Source: Lineus longissimus (Eukaryota; Nemertea; Pilidiophora; Heteronemertea; Lineidae). Taken from it: a stretch of 64,000 nt of DNA. Below, piece after piece: positions 51,494-61,945 of the stretch. Position numbers and translations under genes: made by a program. Under the pieces are notes generated by a model. It saw only the letters and a list, made by a program, of their open reading frames with translations, did no database searches and was not told where the DNA came from. Within the stretch, counting starts at the first letter, position 1, and every line of letters starts with the position of its first letter. The stretch covers positions 62,001 through 126,000 of the forward strand of contig NC_088324.1 in assembly GCF_910592395.1 (NCBI RefSeq), in the 5' to 3' direction.

Positions 51494-51686
51494 GTTTCGT
51501 GCATTTGAATCCATCTCCTTGGTATCTTTTCTTGCAGCCACAGGTATATACCCCTTTGTCTCCAGGTCTGCGTACAGCATCCTGGCCACAAGGTTTAAGC
51601 TCACTGGACCCTAGCTTGGCGACTGATCCTACTTTGATACACTTGTAAAGTGTCGTGCAGTCGGAGCTTATGCGCTCATCACCAAT
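51494..51686 (-). CDS. Module D, EGF-like exon with a lost cysteine
   Basis: Reads CGQDAVRRPGDKG where modules A, B and E have Glu-Cys-Arg and C has Val-Cys-Arg. One EGF cysteine is replaced by Arg, so one disulfide should be lost. Confidence 0.8.
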
Positions 51687-51981
51687 CTGATAGGTAAAAA
51701 GAATTGTTGACAATATCAGCATATGCAGAACAATGAAAAGCCCCACTACATGCTCTGGTCTCTGCAATCCTGGTGAGATTACGTCATACCGAAAAAGAGA
51801 CGAAGCAAAGTCCATATAGTCTTTTCCTCATAAGAGTAGCAATATAAGCAGAACTACTTATGAAATGGTTGATGAAGGTAACATTGTCTTAGACGGCGAG
51901 GGGGGCGATTTCTTCGTTTATGCAGTTTAGGGTCAAGAGTTAGACACGATCTGACTCAGTAAGGTTCTACTCATTACCCAC

Positions 51982-52181
51982 CGTGTAATAGTTTTTGTCT
52001 GCATCCCAACAGCCACATGACCGCTCGGGGACACACGAATCACCATCTCGGATGAAGCCTTTATTACACTTGCAGCCTTCCATCAACTCATCCTCACAGA
52101 AGATTGGTTCGGGCTTGATACACGTCGGTTGGCACGGACGCATCTTTGACTCATATACGCTGTTAGCAGGGCACTTCATTG
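51982..52181 (-). CDS. Module D, TIL domain exon
   Basis: One change from the common form (VPERSCGC for VPEQSCGC). Confidence 0.83.
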
Positions 52182-52738
52182 CTGGAAAATGACATTGATA
52201 TTAATCGTATATTAACAGTAAAAAGAGAACAAGGTAGAGACCATTCGATAATGAAGTGAAAACTGTGATGATAGTTTTAACGTCTTCATGCTTGTTTTAA
52301 GGATGTCAGGAAAGGTCTCATCATTTACAATGGCCTCACATCAGAGCCACTGCCCAAACACCAGAATCACACAACACGAGTCAATGGACGCAGGCGCTGA
52401 CCAAACACAAGATCCCCAAGAGCCAATTTACTCGGGTTGAAGTCAGACGCTCTTGGCATTTACCAGATCCTAGAGCCAATGGACCCACTCCAGATGCACT
52501 GGAACAACGCTAGCACCACTTGCTCCACACCGAAGCCAAATGGTTCTTGATTTTCGAACTTCTGTGACCAGTTGCTGTAGGCATAGCGTGACCTCAGGAA
52601 TATTCCCCAATCAAATTGAGGGTTACAAGGCTAGAACTTCATTGGTTCCATTTTGATATTCGACAAGCAATCGGAAGGCCATTATTGTAGATTTGCAGCC
52701 AAAGCATCTTTTTGAAAAGCAGAATCAGTCAAACTTAC

Positions 52739-53037
52739 GACAGAATGTGGTTGTTCTCCAAACCTTCGAAGGTTGGTAACCATTCAACTGACATTCGCTG
52801 GCGAATTCTCCCACATCAGCGCATATCACTTCTTTAATGGACTCGGGTTTGTCCACAAAAGCGCAAACATCTATCTTGCAAGCAGCAAAGGCTGACTTCC
52901 AGTCTACCTTTCCGCTCTTGATGCACTCTGCGAATGGTCCAGTGGTTGACTTGATGTAACCGCAGTACGTGTCTGATGCAATGAGGGCATTGTTCTTATC
53001 CGAACATTTGATGACTGGATCCTCGCTCTTCTTACAG
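52739..53037 (-). CDS. Module D, C8 domain exon
   Basis: C8 pattern with private changes (AFAACKIDVCAF for AYAACQIDACAF); cysteines kept. Confidence 0.82.
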
Positions 53038-53468
53038 CTAAAGGATCAACACTATTAAATTCGACTTCTATTTAGAATGAATGCAAAAATCTGCTATATG
53101 GTAAGACTTCCAAATTCATCTTACCTCTCTGGACGAACTATTCGAAAGGATATCACGAATAAGCTGTCGCCCACCTGTCTTATTTGAATGTGACGGTACT
53201 CATGACCGCAAGTAAAGGCTATCTGTTTGTATTCAACAAAGGGCGAATACTATTCTAAACCTTTCGATGTAATTCTGACATCGGTTGAATGTTGCAGGAT
53301 CCGGATTCAGATAAGACATAGTGTGGTTTGTTATGTATGTTATCAAGTTTTTATAAAGACCTACTTGATGTTATCAAGCATAGAACTTATTATTTTCAAG
53401 GTAAACAACCGATTTCTTTTGTTTTATTTGATCATATTTCGAACGGCTTGTTTGAAACATACACTTAC

Positions 53469-53758
53469 GTAACTAATGGCACATCCGAGTCATCGGGAAC
53501 CTGATAATTATTGAAGCTAGTCAAGGCATCTGCCATTCCATCGCAGTCACCACACATTCCAGTAAGCTTTCCAGCACCTCCATACTGCCAGTGGCCAAGA
53601 GATGTCACAATACCTCCATATTGACCACCGAATGACAAAGCGAAGGAACAGGTTGGCACTGATATCTTAAAGTCGTTGGCTCCAGATTTTGTGGCACTGA
53701 GAGTATGTCCGCCTTTGAGTTTGAGGTTAAAGGGCATTCTTTGTGTGAGGCCACTGAC
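53469..53758 (-). CDS. Module D, vWD domain exon 2
   Basis: TGMCGDCDGMADALTSFNNYQ. The last bases before the donor differ (GTTAC for GTTAA), changing the residue across the splice to Thr. Confidence 0.83.
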
Positions 53759-54748
53759 CTGCAGAACAAAGTTGTGCTGACTTGTTAGAGAGTGATGCAA
53801 TGCCCCATATAACTGGCTAACATAAATTGTTAGATTAGTCGATGGTTGTATCGCAACTTCTGTTTGTTCAAAAATGGCTTATTATAAACCGCGAGATGAG
53901 AAATCGCGAAATCGCGAGATAAGCAATCATCATTTTCTACTTCCCTCGATCATGACAATCACCATTTCTAACGCTGCTGTCCACTTCTCAATTCGATGAG
54001 AGTAGGGCCAAATACAATACAAAGGCTACATGCAACTGCACGTTCATCTTGACCACAAGGGTTTTTGCAACTTATCAAGATATACTGTGATATAATATCG
54101 CGAGGTTCAGTATGCAGTATGAATCAGGATTATTTTCCCGTTAGGCCTGGCGGCACAAGTCACCATACACATGATTGACCGATAACACAGGGCATGTACC
54201 TGGTGAACGTCTGGTCATCGCTAAAAATAGCGCAGGATAGTCTGACCATCGAAAGTAGGCTATAAGTTAGGTTAAATTCCACACATCGCAGAGCGGAGTC
54301 TATTTCATTTGGCCAATCAAAACAGGGATAACTCCAGACTACAGCCTCGGTCTCATAAATGTTCGCCTTTTCAGGTTCCATATTTGCAATACATCCTCTG
54401 GCGCATGTTACTCTCACAGAGGTTGGCATCTCAAGATTTCGCATTCCGCATCTCGCAGTTTATAATTAGCCGGTAAAAATACCATTACACTTCAGTATAT
54501 TGACTGAACATTGCTTGTATTTTGATTTCGCCTATCACATGCAAGTAACGCGAAAAAAACCCAATGAGAAACAAGTGAGATGTAAACGCTCTTGGATCCA
54601 AACATCTTATTAGAGTGTGCAGATCGAGATCCTGTCTTGATGAAAGAACAATGAACCACCACACCAATATAACAGTTCTAGCAATTTATCAAACAGCTCA
54701 AATTCATAAAAAAAAGGGTGGAGCATATACTAGTATATGAGAACGTAC

Positions 54749-54996
54749 CCTAGTCCATCCGTCCTTGTGAAGTCTGACAACGAAACCTCCCATCTTCAGG
54801 TCCATCATCCTACCGAAAGACACAATTGTGTTGCCTCGATATTCATTCTTCACCTCAATGGAGAAGGAACACGCGACGTCAGAGTTGGTCGTCTTGGAGA
54901 AGACGTATTTACAGACACCCATGAAGTCGATCATTCTGGTAAAATCGTCGTAACGATGGTAATGGGGATCTCCCCAAGCCTTGCAGGTGCAGATTT
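54749..54996 (-). CDS. Module D, vWD domain exon 1
   Basis: B-type variant with Val after TTNSD; GDPHY motif intact. Confidence 0.83.
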
Positions 54997-55324
54997 CTAG
55001 TGGATAAAACAGACGGAGAGCTACACTTAGTATACATCAAACATCAATAATCTACATGCATCAATTTGTGCTGAGGAGACAATCAACTTCGCCACATAGT
55101 TTTGAATCAAATGAGTCTAAACACGCCTGATATACAATTTGACTTACCGTTATGATGCACCGATAATTGAATACATGTCGTTTGGATAAACGACTTTCAA
55201 GAGCAACACTTTGAGAACCAAGACAAAGTTTTAACGCGTTGTATCATTTCTACAGAGGCATTTTTATCACTAATCAATTAGTTCGTTATTGGTTATTCAA
55301 ACTCAATTCCAAAGACGGACTTAC

Positions 55325-56647
55325 TTTCTGTACAACTCTTCAATCTGAGATCCCATGATTTCGGTGGAGTACAACCTGAAGTGAAGGAAAACAAGAAAAT
55401 GTGTATTTAGCCTCGAGGTTAAGAACGAACACCTCTTGATGAGTGATCGAAATTAAAATGTCATGTAACATCTCCAAGCAAAGCTGAATGTAGATAGACA
55501 GTAGTGACTACGTGGCTTCGGTAATGTTAACAACTGCTTGCCTTGAACCAGACTTTTCCCTTCAGTGTTTTGTCTATTCTATCATCGTCTCTGAACAGCG
55601 TACATGCTACACTACATCTGACAAACTATTTAATGTATCAACAAATCATTTGATGTACGAGCACTTTTTCAGATTGAACATCTTGGAATCCATAATTTGA
55701 AATTTAAGGATTCGGAATTAAGGCTTCGGTGAATTATATCTTTTTACATTGAATATCCTCCAATATAATGAACTATACTTACGAGCAACACAGTCTCCTT
55801 TCTTCAACATTTCAGAAGGTTTACACCCTGAAGGTAAAATTTGAACGGAATAACTTTTATACTCTGGCTTTTCCAAATATATCTCCAAAAGGATATATGA
55901 ACTTCATTAATATAATTATCAGGTCGGAGTATACATTCTAACATTAAAACCTAACCATCATCACATTCACAATCACGAAAATCTTAATGACTGCCACCAA
56001 CGGTCCTTGGATGTCGAGGCCAAGGACCACGGCACTAGTATCTCCCAGGCTTCATCATCAGTAATCGTAATCGTGCGTTTGTTATTATACAGTTATTGAG
56101 ATAAGACATACATACTGTCTACACATCGTTTGGTCGGGATGTTCCATAACTGAGACTCGGTGCACCCTAGAGAAAAAGGTAAAGCATTAAACGACAGTTA
56201 ATGGTTACGAAACTTCATTCAGCTTGGAGTGGATTCTATTTTGAAACCACCTGGTGTTTGCGTATTAATGTACAAACTCATGGCTTAAGGAATTAACACC
56301 GAACTTGCGCGTCACTCTATCATGAATGAGATCGCGATGGTTAAGTAGCTTTGGCAAAGCCTTTGGTGAGGTCGCATCCAAAAAGCGAGTGCAGATAATG
56401 AAAACGAGTTGCAACGCATTTAACATACAACACTGTTTTACCACAGTCGAGCTGCCTCAAGAGGATAAACTACAGCCGGAGAAAGACAGATATATTTAAA
56501 AGGATAAGTGCTATGTTATAGGCTAATCCTGTGATGTCTCATACTCACTCGGTGTGCAGATCTTCTTGGTGTCATCCCAGATCTCCTCTGGAGCGCAGCG
56601 GTTGACACATTTATCCCCCGTCCATCTCTTTGCAACATTTGTGCATT
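55325..56647 (-). CDS. Module D, four short Cys-rich exons
   Basis: Exons 56549-56647, 56116-56166, 55783-55827 and 55325-55375. One change in the third exon (CKPSEML for CKPSDML). Confidence 0.75.
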
Positions 56648-57381
56648 CTTGAAGAAAAAGGAAGTTAATTACTGGCAGTTGAAAATCTCTTCCTCTCCCT
56701 AGTTAATGTTTAATCTTTCAACAGAAAAACACTTGAAACTTGTAAACTTTAGTGTACCCTTTCGGTCGTGTGGATGGAGATCCGTTTGCAATATCGTTTA
56801 TGAAGGAAAATGATAACAAGTTTACGAAGACACGCAAAGGGATGGCAAATTTGGCAAAAATATTGGCCTTTGTAGGGATGAACCAAAGGACGTTCCGATG
56901 CTTGTATAGATAACTGCAGCATATGAAAGATGCTAAGATACGCACTTCGTGGAAACAGAGTTTTGTAAAGAAAACTAATGGTATCATTTGGTTGGGATGT
57001 ATAGGGGCAAGGAAAACATATTACGGATACTCTAAACATGTTGACATAACCATGGAAAGCACATGACAGGAGCTTTCTAATCGTTTCATCCATGGACAAC
57101 CCTCGTGGCGTCTGCTAGCGAGTTTATACCAGTCACGAAACAGAGTTTGTGAAGAGAACCGATGGTTCCATTCGGTCTGGATGTATACAGTAGGGGCAAG
57201 GAAAACATATTACGAATACTCTAAACATGTTGACATAACCATGGAAAGCACATGACTGATGGTCCCAGACGACCTTCGTGGCGTGTGCTAGCGAGTTTAT
57301 ACTAGTCACGAGGGGATATATAAAGTTCGTTTCAACAGGTGAGGTGTCATTCTTAACGGTACCCATACTTGCTGCACTTAC

Positions 57382-58922
57382 GTTTCGTGCACTGGAATCC
57401 ATCTCCTTGGTATCTTTTCTTGCAGCCACAGGTATAGACCCCTTTGTCTCCAGGTCTGCATTCAGCATCCTGGCCACAAGGTTTAAGCTCACTGGACCCT
57501 AGCTTGGCGACTGATCCTACTTTGATACACTTGTAAAGTGTCGTGCAGTCGGAGCTTATGCGCTCATCGCCAATCTAATAGGAAAAAAGTGTTCACAATA
57601 TCAGCAGATGGAGTACAATGAAAAGCCCCACTACATGCTTTGGTCTCTGCAATCCTGGTGAGATTACGTCATACCGAAAAACAGAAGAAGAAAATACCGT
57701 ACAGTTTTTTCCTCATAAGAGTAGCAATATAAGCAGAAGTACTTATCAAATGGTTGATGAAGGTAACATTGTCTTCGACGGCGAGGGGGGCGATTTCTTC
57801 GTTTATGCACCTGAGGCTTAGCAGTTAGACACGATCTGACTCAGTGGGGTTCTACTCATTACCCACCGTGTAATAGTTTTTGTCTGCATCCCAACAGCCA
57901 CATGACTGTTCGGGGACACACGAATCACCATCTCGGATGAAGCCTTTATTACACTTGCAGCCTTCCATCAACTCATCCTCACAGAAGATCGGTTCGGGCT
58001 TGATACACGTCGGTTGGCATGGACGCATCTTGGACTCATATACGCTGTTAGCAGGGCACTTCATTGCTGGAAAATGACATTGATATTAATCGTATATTAA
58101 CAGTAAAAAGAGAACAAGGTAGAGACCATTCGATAATGAAGTGAAAACTGTGATGATAGTTTTAACGTCTACATGCTTGTTTTAAGGATGTCCGGAAAGG
58201 TCTCATCATTTACAATGCGCTCACATCAGAGCCACTGCTCCAACACCAGAATCACACAACACGAGTCAATGGATGCTGGCGTTGACCAAACACAAGATCC
58301 CCAAGAGCCAATTTACTCGGGTTGAAACCAGACGCTCTTGGCATTTACCAGATCCTAGAGCCAATGGACCCACTCCAGATGCACTGGAACAACGCCAGCA
58401 CCACTGGCTCCACACCGAAGCCAAATGGTTCTTGATTTACGAACTTCTGTGACCAGTTGCCTTAGGCATAGCGTGACCTCAGGAATATTCCCCAATCAAA
58501 TTGAGGGTTACAAGGCTAGAACTTCATTGGTTCCATTTTGATATTCGACAAGCAATCGGAAGGCCATTATTGTAGATTTGAAGCCAAAGCATCTTTTTGA
58601 AAAGCAGAATGAGTCAAACTTACGACAGAATGTGGTTGTTCTCCAAACCTTCGAAGGTTGGTAACCATTCAACTGACATTCGCTGGCGAATTCTCCCACA
58701 TCAGCGCATATCACTTCTTTAATGGACTCGGGTTTGTCCACAAAAGCGCAAGCATCTATCTGGCAAGCAGCATAGGTTGACTTCCAATCTACCTTTCCGC
58801 TCTTGATGCACTCTGCGAATGGTCCAGTGGTTGACTTGATGTAACCGCAGTACGTGTCTGATGCAATGAGGGCATTGTTCTTATCCGAACATTTGATGAC
58901 TGGATCCTCGCTCTTCTTACAG
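57382..58922 (-). CDS. Module E (partial): C8, TIL and EGF exons
   Basis: Exons 58624-58922 (C8), 57867-58066 (TIL) and 57382-57574 (EGF), with intact splice sites. The upstream vWD exons are missing because the array ends at 59226, in the intron before C8, where element 2 begins. The EGF exon has private changes (GQDAEC, FQCTK), and the intron after it (57009-57258) contains a roughly 190-bp local duplication. Confidence 0.8.
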
Positions 58923-59260
58923 CTAAAGTATCAACACTACTAAATTCGACTTCTATTTGGAATGAATACAAAAATCTGCTGTATGGTAAGACTTCCAAAG
59001 TCATCCTACCTCTCTGGACGAACTATTCGAAAGGATATCACGAATAAGCTGTCGCCCACCTGTCTTATTTGAATGTTACGGTACTCATGACCGCAAGTAA
59101 AGGCTGTCTGTTCGTATTCAACAAAGGGCGAATACTATTCTAAACCTTTCGATGTATTTCTGAAATCGGTTGAATATTGCAGGATCCGGATTCAGATAAG
59201 ACATAGTGTGGTTTGTTATGTTATCAGTAGTGTAAAAGTGGGGGTTCTAACTCACCCTAG

Positions 59261-60205
59261 GTTTGACTAGGTTTTTATTCAGTCAAATCCTAGTCAAACA
59301 ATTATTCAGTCAAATCCTAGTCAAACAATTATTCAGTCAAATCCTAGTCAAACAATTATTCAGTCAAATCCTAGTCAAACAATTATTCAGTCAAATCCTA
59401 GTCAAACAATTATTCAGTCAAATCCTAGTCAAACAATTATTCAGTCAAATCCTAGTCAAACATTTATTCAGTCAAATCCTAGTCAAACAATTATTCAGTC
59501 AAATCCTAGTCAAACAATTATTCAGTCAAATCCTAGTCAAACGATTATTCAGTCAAATCCTAGTCAAACAATTATTCAGTCAAATCCTAGTCAAACATTT
59601 ATTCAGTCAAATCCTAGTCAAACAATTATTCAGTCAAATCCTAGTCAAACATTTATTCAGTCAAATCCTAGTCAAACAATTATTCAGTCAAATCCTAGTC
59701 AAACGATTATTCAGTCAAATCCTAGTCAAACGATTATTCAGTCAAATCCTAGTCAAACAATTATTCAGTCAAATCCTAGTCAAACGATTATTCAGTCAAA
59801 TCCTAGTCAAACAATTATTCAGTCAAATCCTAGTCAAACGATTATTCAGTCAAATCCTAGTCAAACGATTATTCAGTCAAATCCTAGTCAAACAATTATT
59901 CAGTCAAATCCTAGTCAAACATTTATTCAGTCAAATCCTAGTCAAACGATTATTCAGTCAAATCCTAGTCAAACAATTATTCAGTCAAATCCTAGTCAAA
60001 CGATTATTCAGTCAAATCCTAGTCAAACGATTATTCAGTCAAATCCTAGTCAAACAATTATTCAGTCAAATCCTAGTCAAACGATTATTCAGTCAAATCC
60101 TAGTCAAACATTTATTCAGTCAAATCCTAGTCAAACATTTATTCAGTCAAATCCTAGTCAAACAATTATTCAGTCAAATCCTAGTCAAACAATTATTCAG
60201 TCAAA
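59261..60205 (+). repeat. 27-bp tandem repeat, about 34 copies
   Basis: Unit ATTATTCAGTCAAATCCTAG plus TCAAACA, nearly invariant. The copies differ mainly at two bases, giving three forms (CAATT, CATTT, CGATT at the unit junction). An inverted copy of part of the unit (GTTTGACTAGG, 59261-59271) stands at the left edge. The repeat makes a 351-codon open frame, but this is a by-product of the 27-bp period. Confidence 0.93.
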
Positions 60206-60660
60206 CACCAGTCAACACTTCACACATTTCCTTTCAGTCAAACACCAGTCAACACTTCACACAACTTCTCTCAATTCCTTTCAGTCAAACACCAGTTAAA
60301 ACCGCTCCTCAATTTTGAGGAGCGGACTCACAGTCAAACAGTAGTCAAAACACAACTTCTTCAGTCAAACACCAGTTAAAACCGCTCCTCAATTTTGAGG
60401 AGCGGACTCACAGTCAAACAGTAGTCAAAAACACAACTTCTTCAGTCAAACACCAGTTAAAACCGCTCCTCAATTTTGAGGAGCGGACTCACAGTCAAAC
60501 AGTAGTCAAAACACAACTTCTTCAGTCAAACACCAGTCAAAACAACTCTCCAAAATTGGAGAACGGACTCACAGTCAAACACAGTCAAAACACAACTTCT
60601 TCAGTCAAAACAACTCTCCAAAATTGGAGAACGGACTCACAGTCAAACAGTAGTCAAACT
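60206..60660. repeat. CAGTCAAAC-linked palindrome blocks
   Basis: About 80-bp units. Three contain the palindrome CCGCTCCTCAA-TT-TTGAGGAGCGG (60302-60325, 60382-60405, 60463-60486). Two contain a related one (CTCTCCAAAATTGGAGA, near 60547 and 60615). The palindromes are joined by CAGTCAAACA and AGTAGTCAAAACACAACTTC words related to the 27-bp repeat. Confidence 0.88.
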
Positions 60661-60670
60661 TTTTTACAAA

Positions 60671-60759
60671 CCGCTCGCTTCGCTCGCTGAACAACAATTC
60701 TACAAACCGCTCGCTTCGCTCGCTGAACAACAATCCTACAAACCGCTCGCTTCGCTCGC
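60671..60759. repeat. 36-bp direct repeat, three copies, before an ORF
   Basis: CCGCTCGCTTCGCTCGC at 60671-60687, 60707-60723 and 60743-60759, linked by TGAACAACAATNCTACAAA. They lie 47 bp before the ATG at 60806 and stand out as GC-rich in AT-rich surroundings. Confidence 0.88.
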
Positions 60760-60805
60760 GGCTGCGCTTTAAAAACGATATCTAATAGATTTTTTTGTAT
60801 AGAAA

Positions 60806-61252
60806 ATGACTCATATCATCAGACACGTCGCTAGCGCTTCAAAAAAGAATAGAGATCCTAGATATTCAAAAAATAACAATCTAACAGACTATACCTCATC
60901 CGAAGATGAACTTAGAGATATAACAGACTATTCCTCATCCGAAGAAGAGGACTATCTTTCGGAAAGCGAATTAGATGCCAAAATTATACCTCCAGAATCA
61001 GAGTTAATCACTTGGAAAGAAGAAGTTCCTTTAAACGTGTGGTATAAGATTGTAGGGAAAGAGCAGAAGATTACCAAACACGGAGAAGCGTTAATTCTAA
61101 CTCTAAAATATAGAAAGCTGCAGCCCTTGAAAACTTTTTCAACATCGTTGATCAAACGAGATTTAGAAGCGAATCCTAACTTGAACTATATAATATCGTT
61201 AGGAAAACCTAAAGGGAAAAAGTATTACGCGTTTAAATTAGTGCAAGGATAA
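60806..61252 (+). CDS. Small acidic/OB-like protein of element 2
   Basis: 148 residues. The N-terminal half is low-complexity and acidic with duplicated TDYxSSEDE motifs. The C-terminal half (about 75-148) is compact with alternating hydrophobic strands (VWYKIVGKEQKITKHGEALIL ... YYAFKLV). The pattern of an N-terminal strand, a K-x-G turn and a late hydrophobic strand suggests an OB-fold nucleic-acid-binding protein, by eye only. Start context TATAGAAAATG is like that of several element 1 genes. Confidence 0.6.
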   Translation: MTHIIRHVASASKKNRDPRYSKNNNLTDYTSSEDELRDITDYSSSEEEDYLSESELDAKIIPPESELITWKEEVPLNVWYKIVGKEQKITKHGEALILTLKYRKLQPLKTFSTSLIKRDLEANPNLNYIISLGKPKGKKYYAFKLVQG

Positions 61253-61506
61253 AATGGTATAATTTTATAAGAAGTGTTACGTTCTTATAAAGTTACACTA
61301 TTTAATGAATTTTTGAAAAAGAATAAATGATTGTTCTATCTATCGAGATCTATTACCTTACCTTTCTTTTGATATGCGGAGGAAACTTTTCACCCCTGAA
61401 CCAAAAATGACACCAAAAATTAAACCTCTTTTAACGTTTGATACATTAGAACAAATTCCAATCATCAACCTAATTAAACTTTATAAGAGATTTCCTATTA
61501 TAAAAT
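61253..61506. other. AT-rich spacer; one very short possible ORF
   Basis: A 37-codon frame on the plus strand (61407-61520) is the only candidate; it overlaps the end of the next gene and has no support. Nothing else is seen. Confidence 0.3.
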
Positions 61507-61937
61507 TTAGTCATCCGTGACAGGTAAAACAGATTCAGCAGTATTGGCTGCGATGGAACCTACAGCCAGAAGAGTTGGATTCATATAATAGCCCAATTGT
61601 TTTTTTTATTTCGCTGTTGATGATGATATTGTTATTTAATTTTTCGTGAAGTTTTTTCTGATCTAAATTTGGAAACATAACTCGTACAGTTTGCGTATAA
61701 GCGAATAATAAATTGGAGACCAGTTCATCTGCAATTTGCGTATTATAACGTGTTTGATATTCATTGTACATTTTTTTCAAGATTTTTCCCACTTGCTTTT
61801 TTAATAGTCGCTTCAGACACTTTCATGCCTAATTTTGTTAAAAGACCGCTTTGATAATGTGTTAAGAGTTCTGATCGCATCTCTGTCACAGAATCATCAG
61901 GATCTTGAACAAGTAAGTGCGTATGTTCCGTGTCCAT
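61507..61937 (-). pseudogene. Small Polinton protein gene broken by two homopolymer frameshifts
   Basis: The start codon is 61935-61937, 8 bp after the ATPase stop. The first frame runs to near 61800. Then the frame of 61535-61792 takes over (IADELVSNLLFAYTQTVRVMF), and near 61600-61607 (a run of eight A on the coding strand) a third frame gives a hydrophobic Gly/Ala-rich end (NPTLLAVGSIAANTA) with a stop at 61507-61509. Both shifts lie at A-runs, so they may be sequencing errors or decay. Function unknown. Confidence 0.5.
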
Positions 61938-61945
61938 TTGTTATA

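Larger units (their letters stand above)
51494..56647 (-). repeat. Module D of the array
   Basis: Exons: 56549-56647, 56116-56166, 55783-55827, 55325-55375, 54749-54996, 53469-53758, 52739-53037, 51982-52181 and 51494-51686. B-type markers: Val in vWD1, GMADA in vWD2, no 175-bp intronic segment. All phases are intact. Confidence 0.8.

Noticed and set aside
59263-60318. 351-residue open frame of repeated LFSQILVK units
   Set aside because: It is the translation of the 27-bp tandem repeat; a period divisible by three keeps any frame open. No start context, no unique protein sequence.
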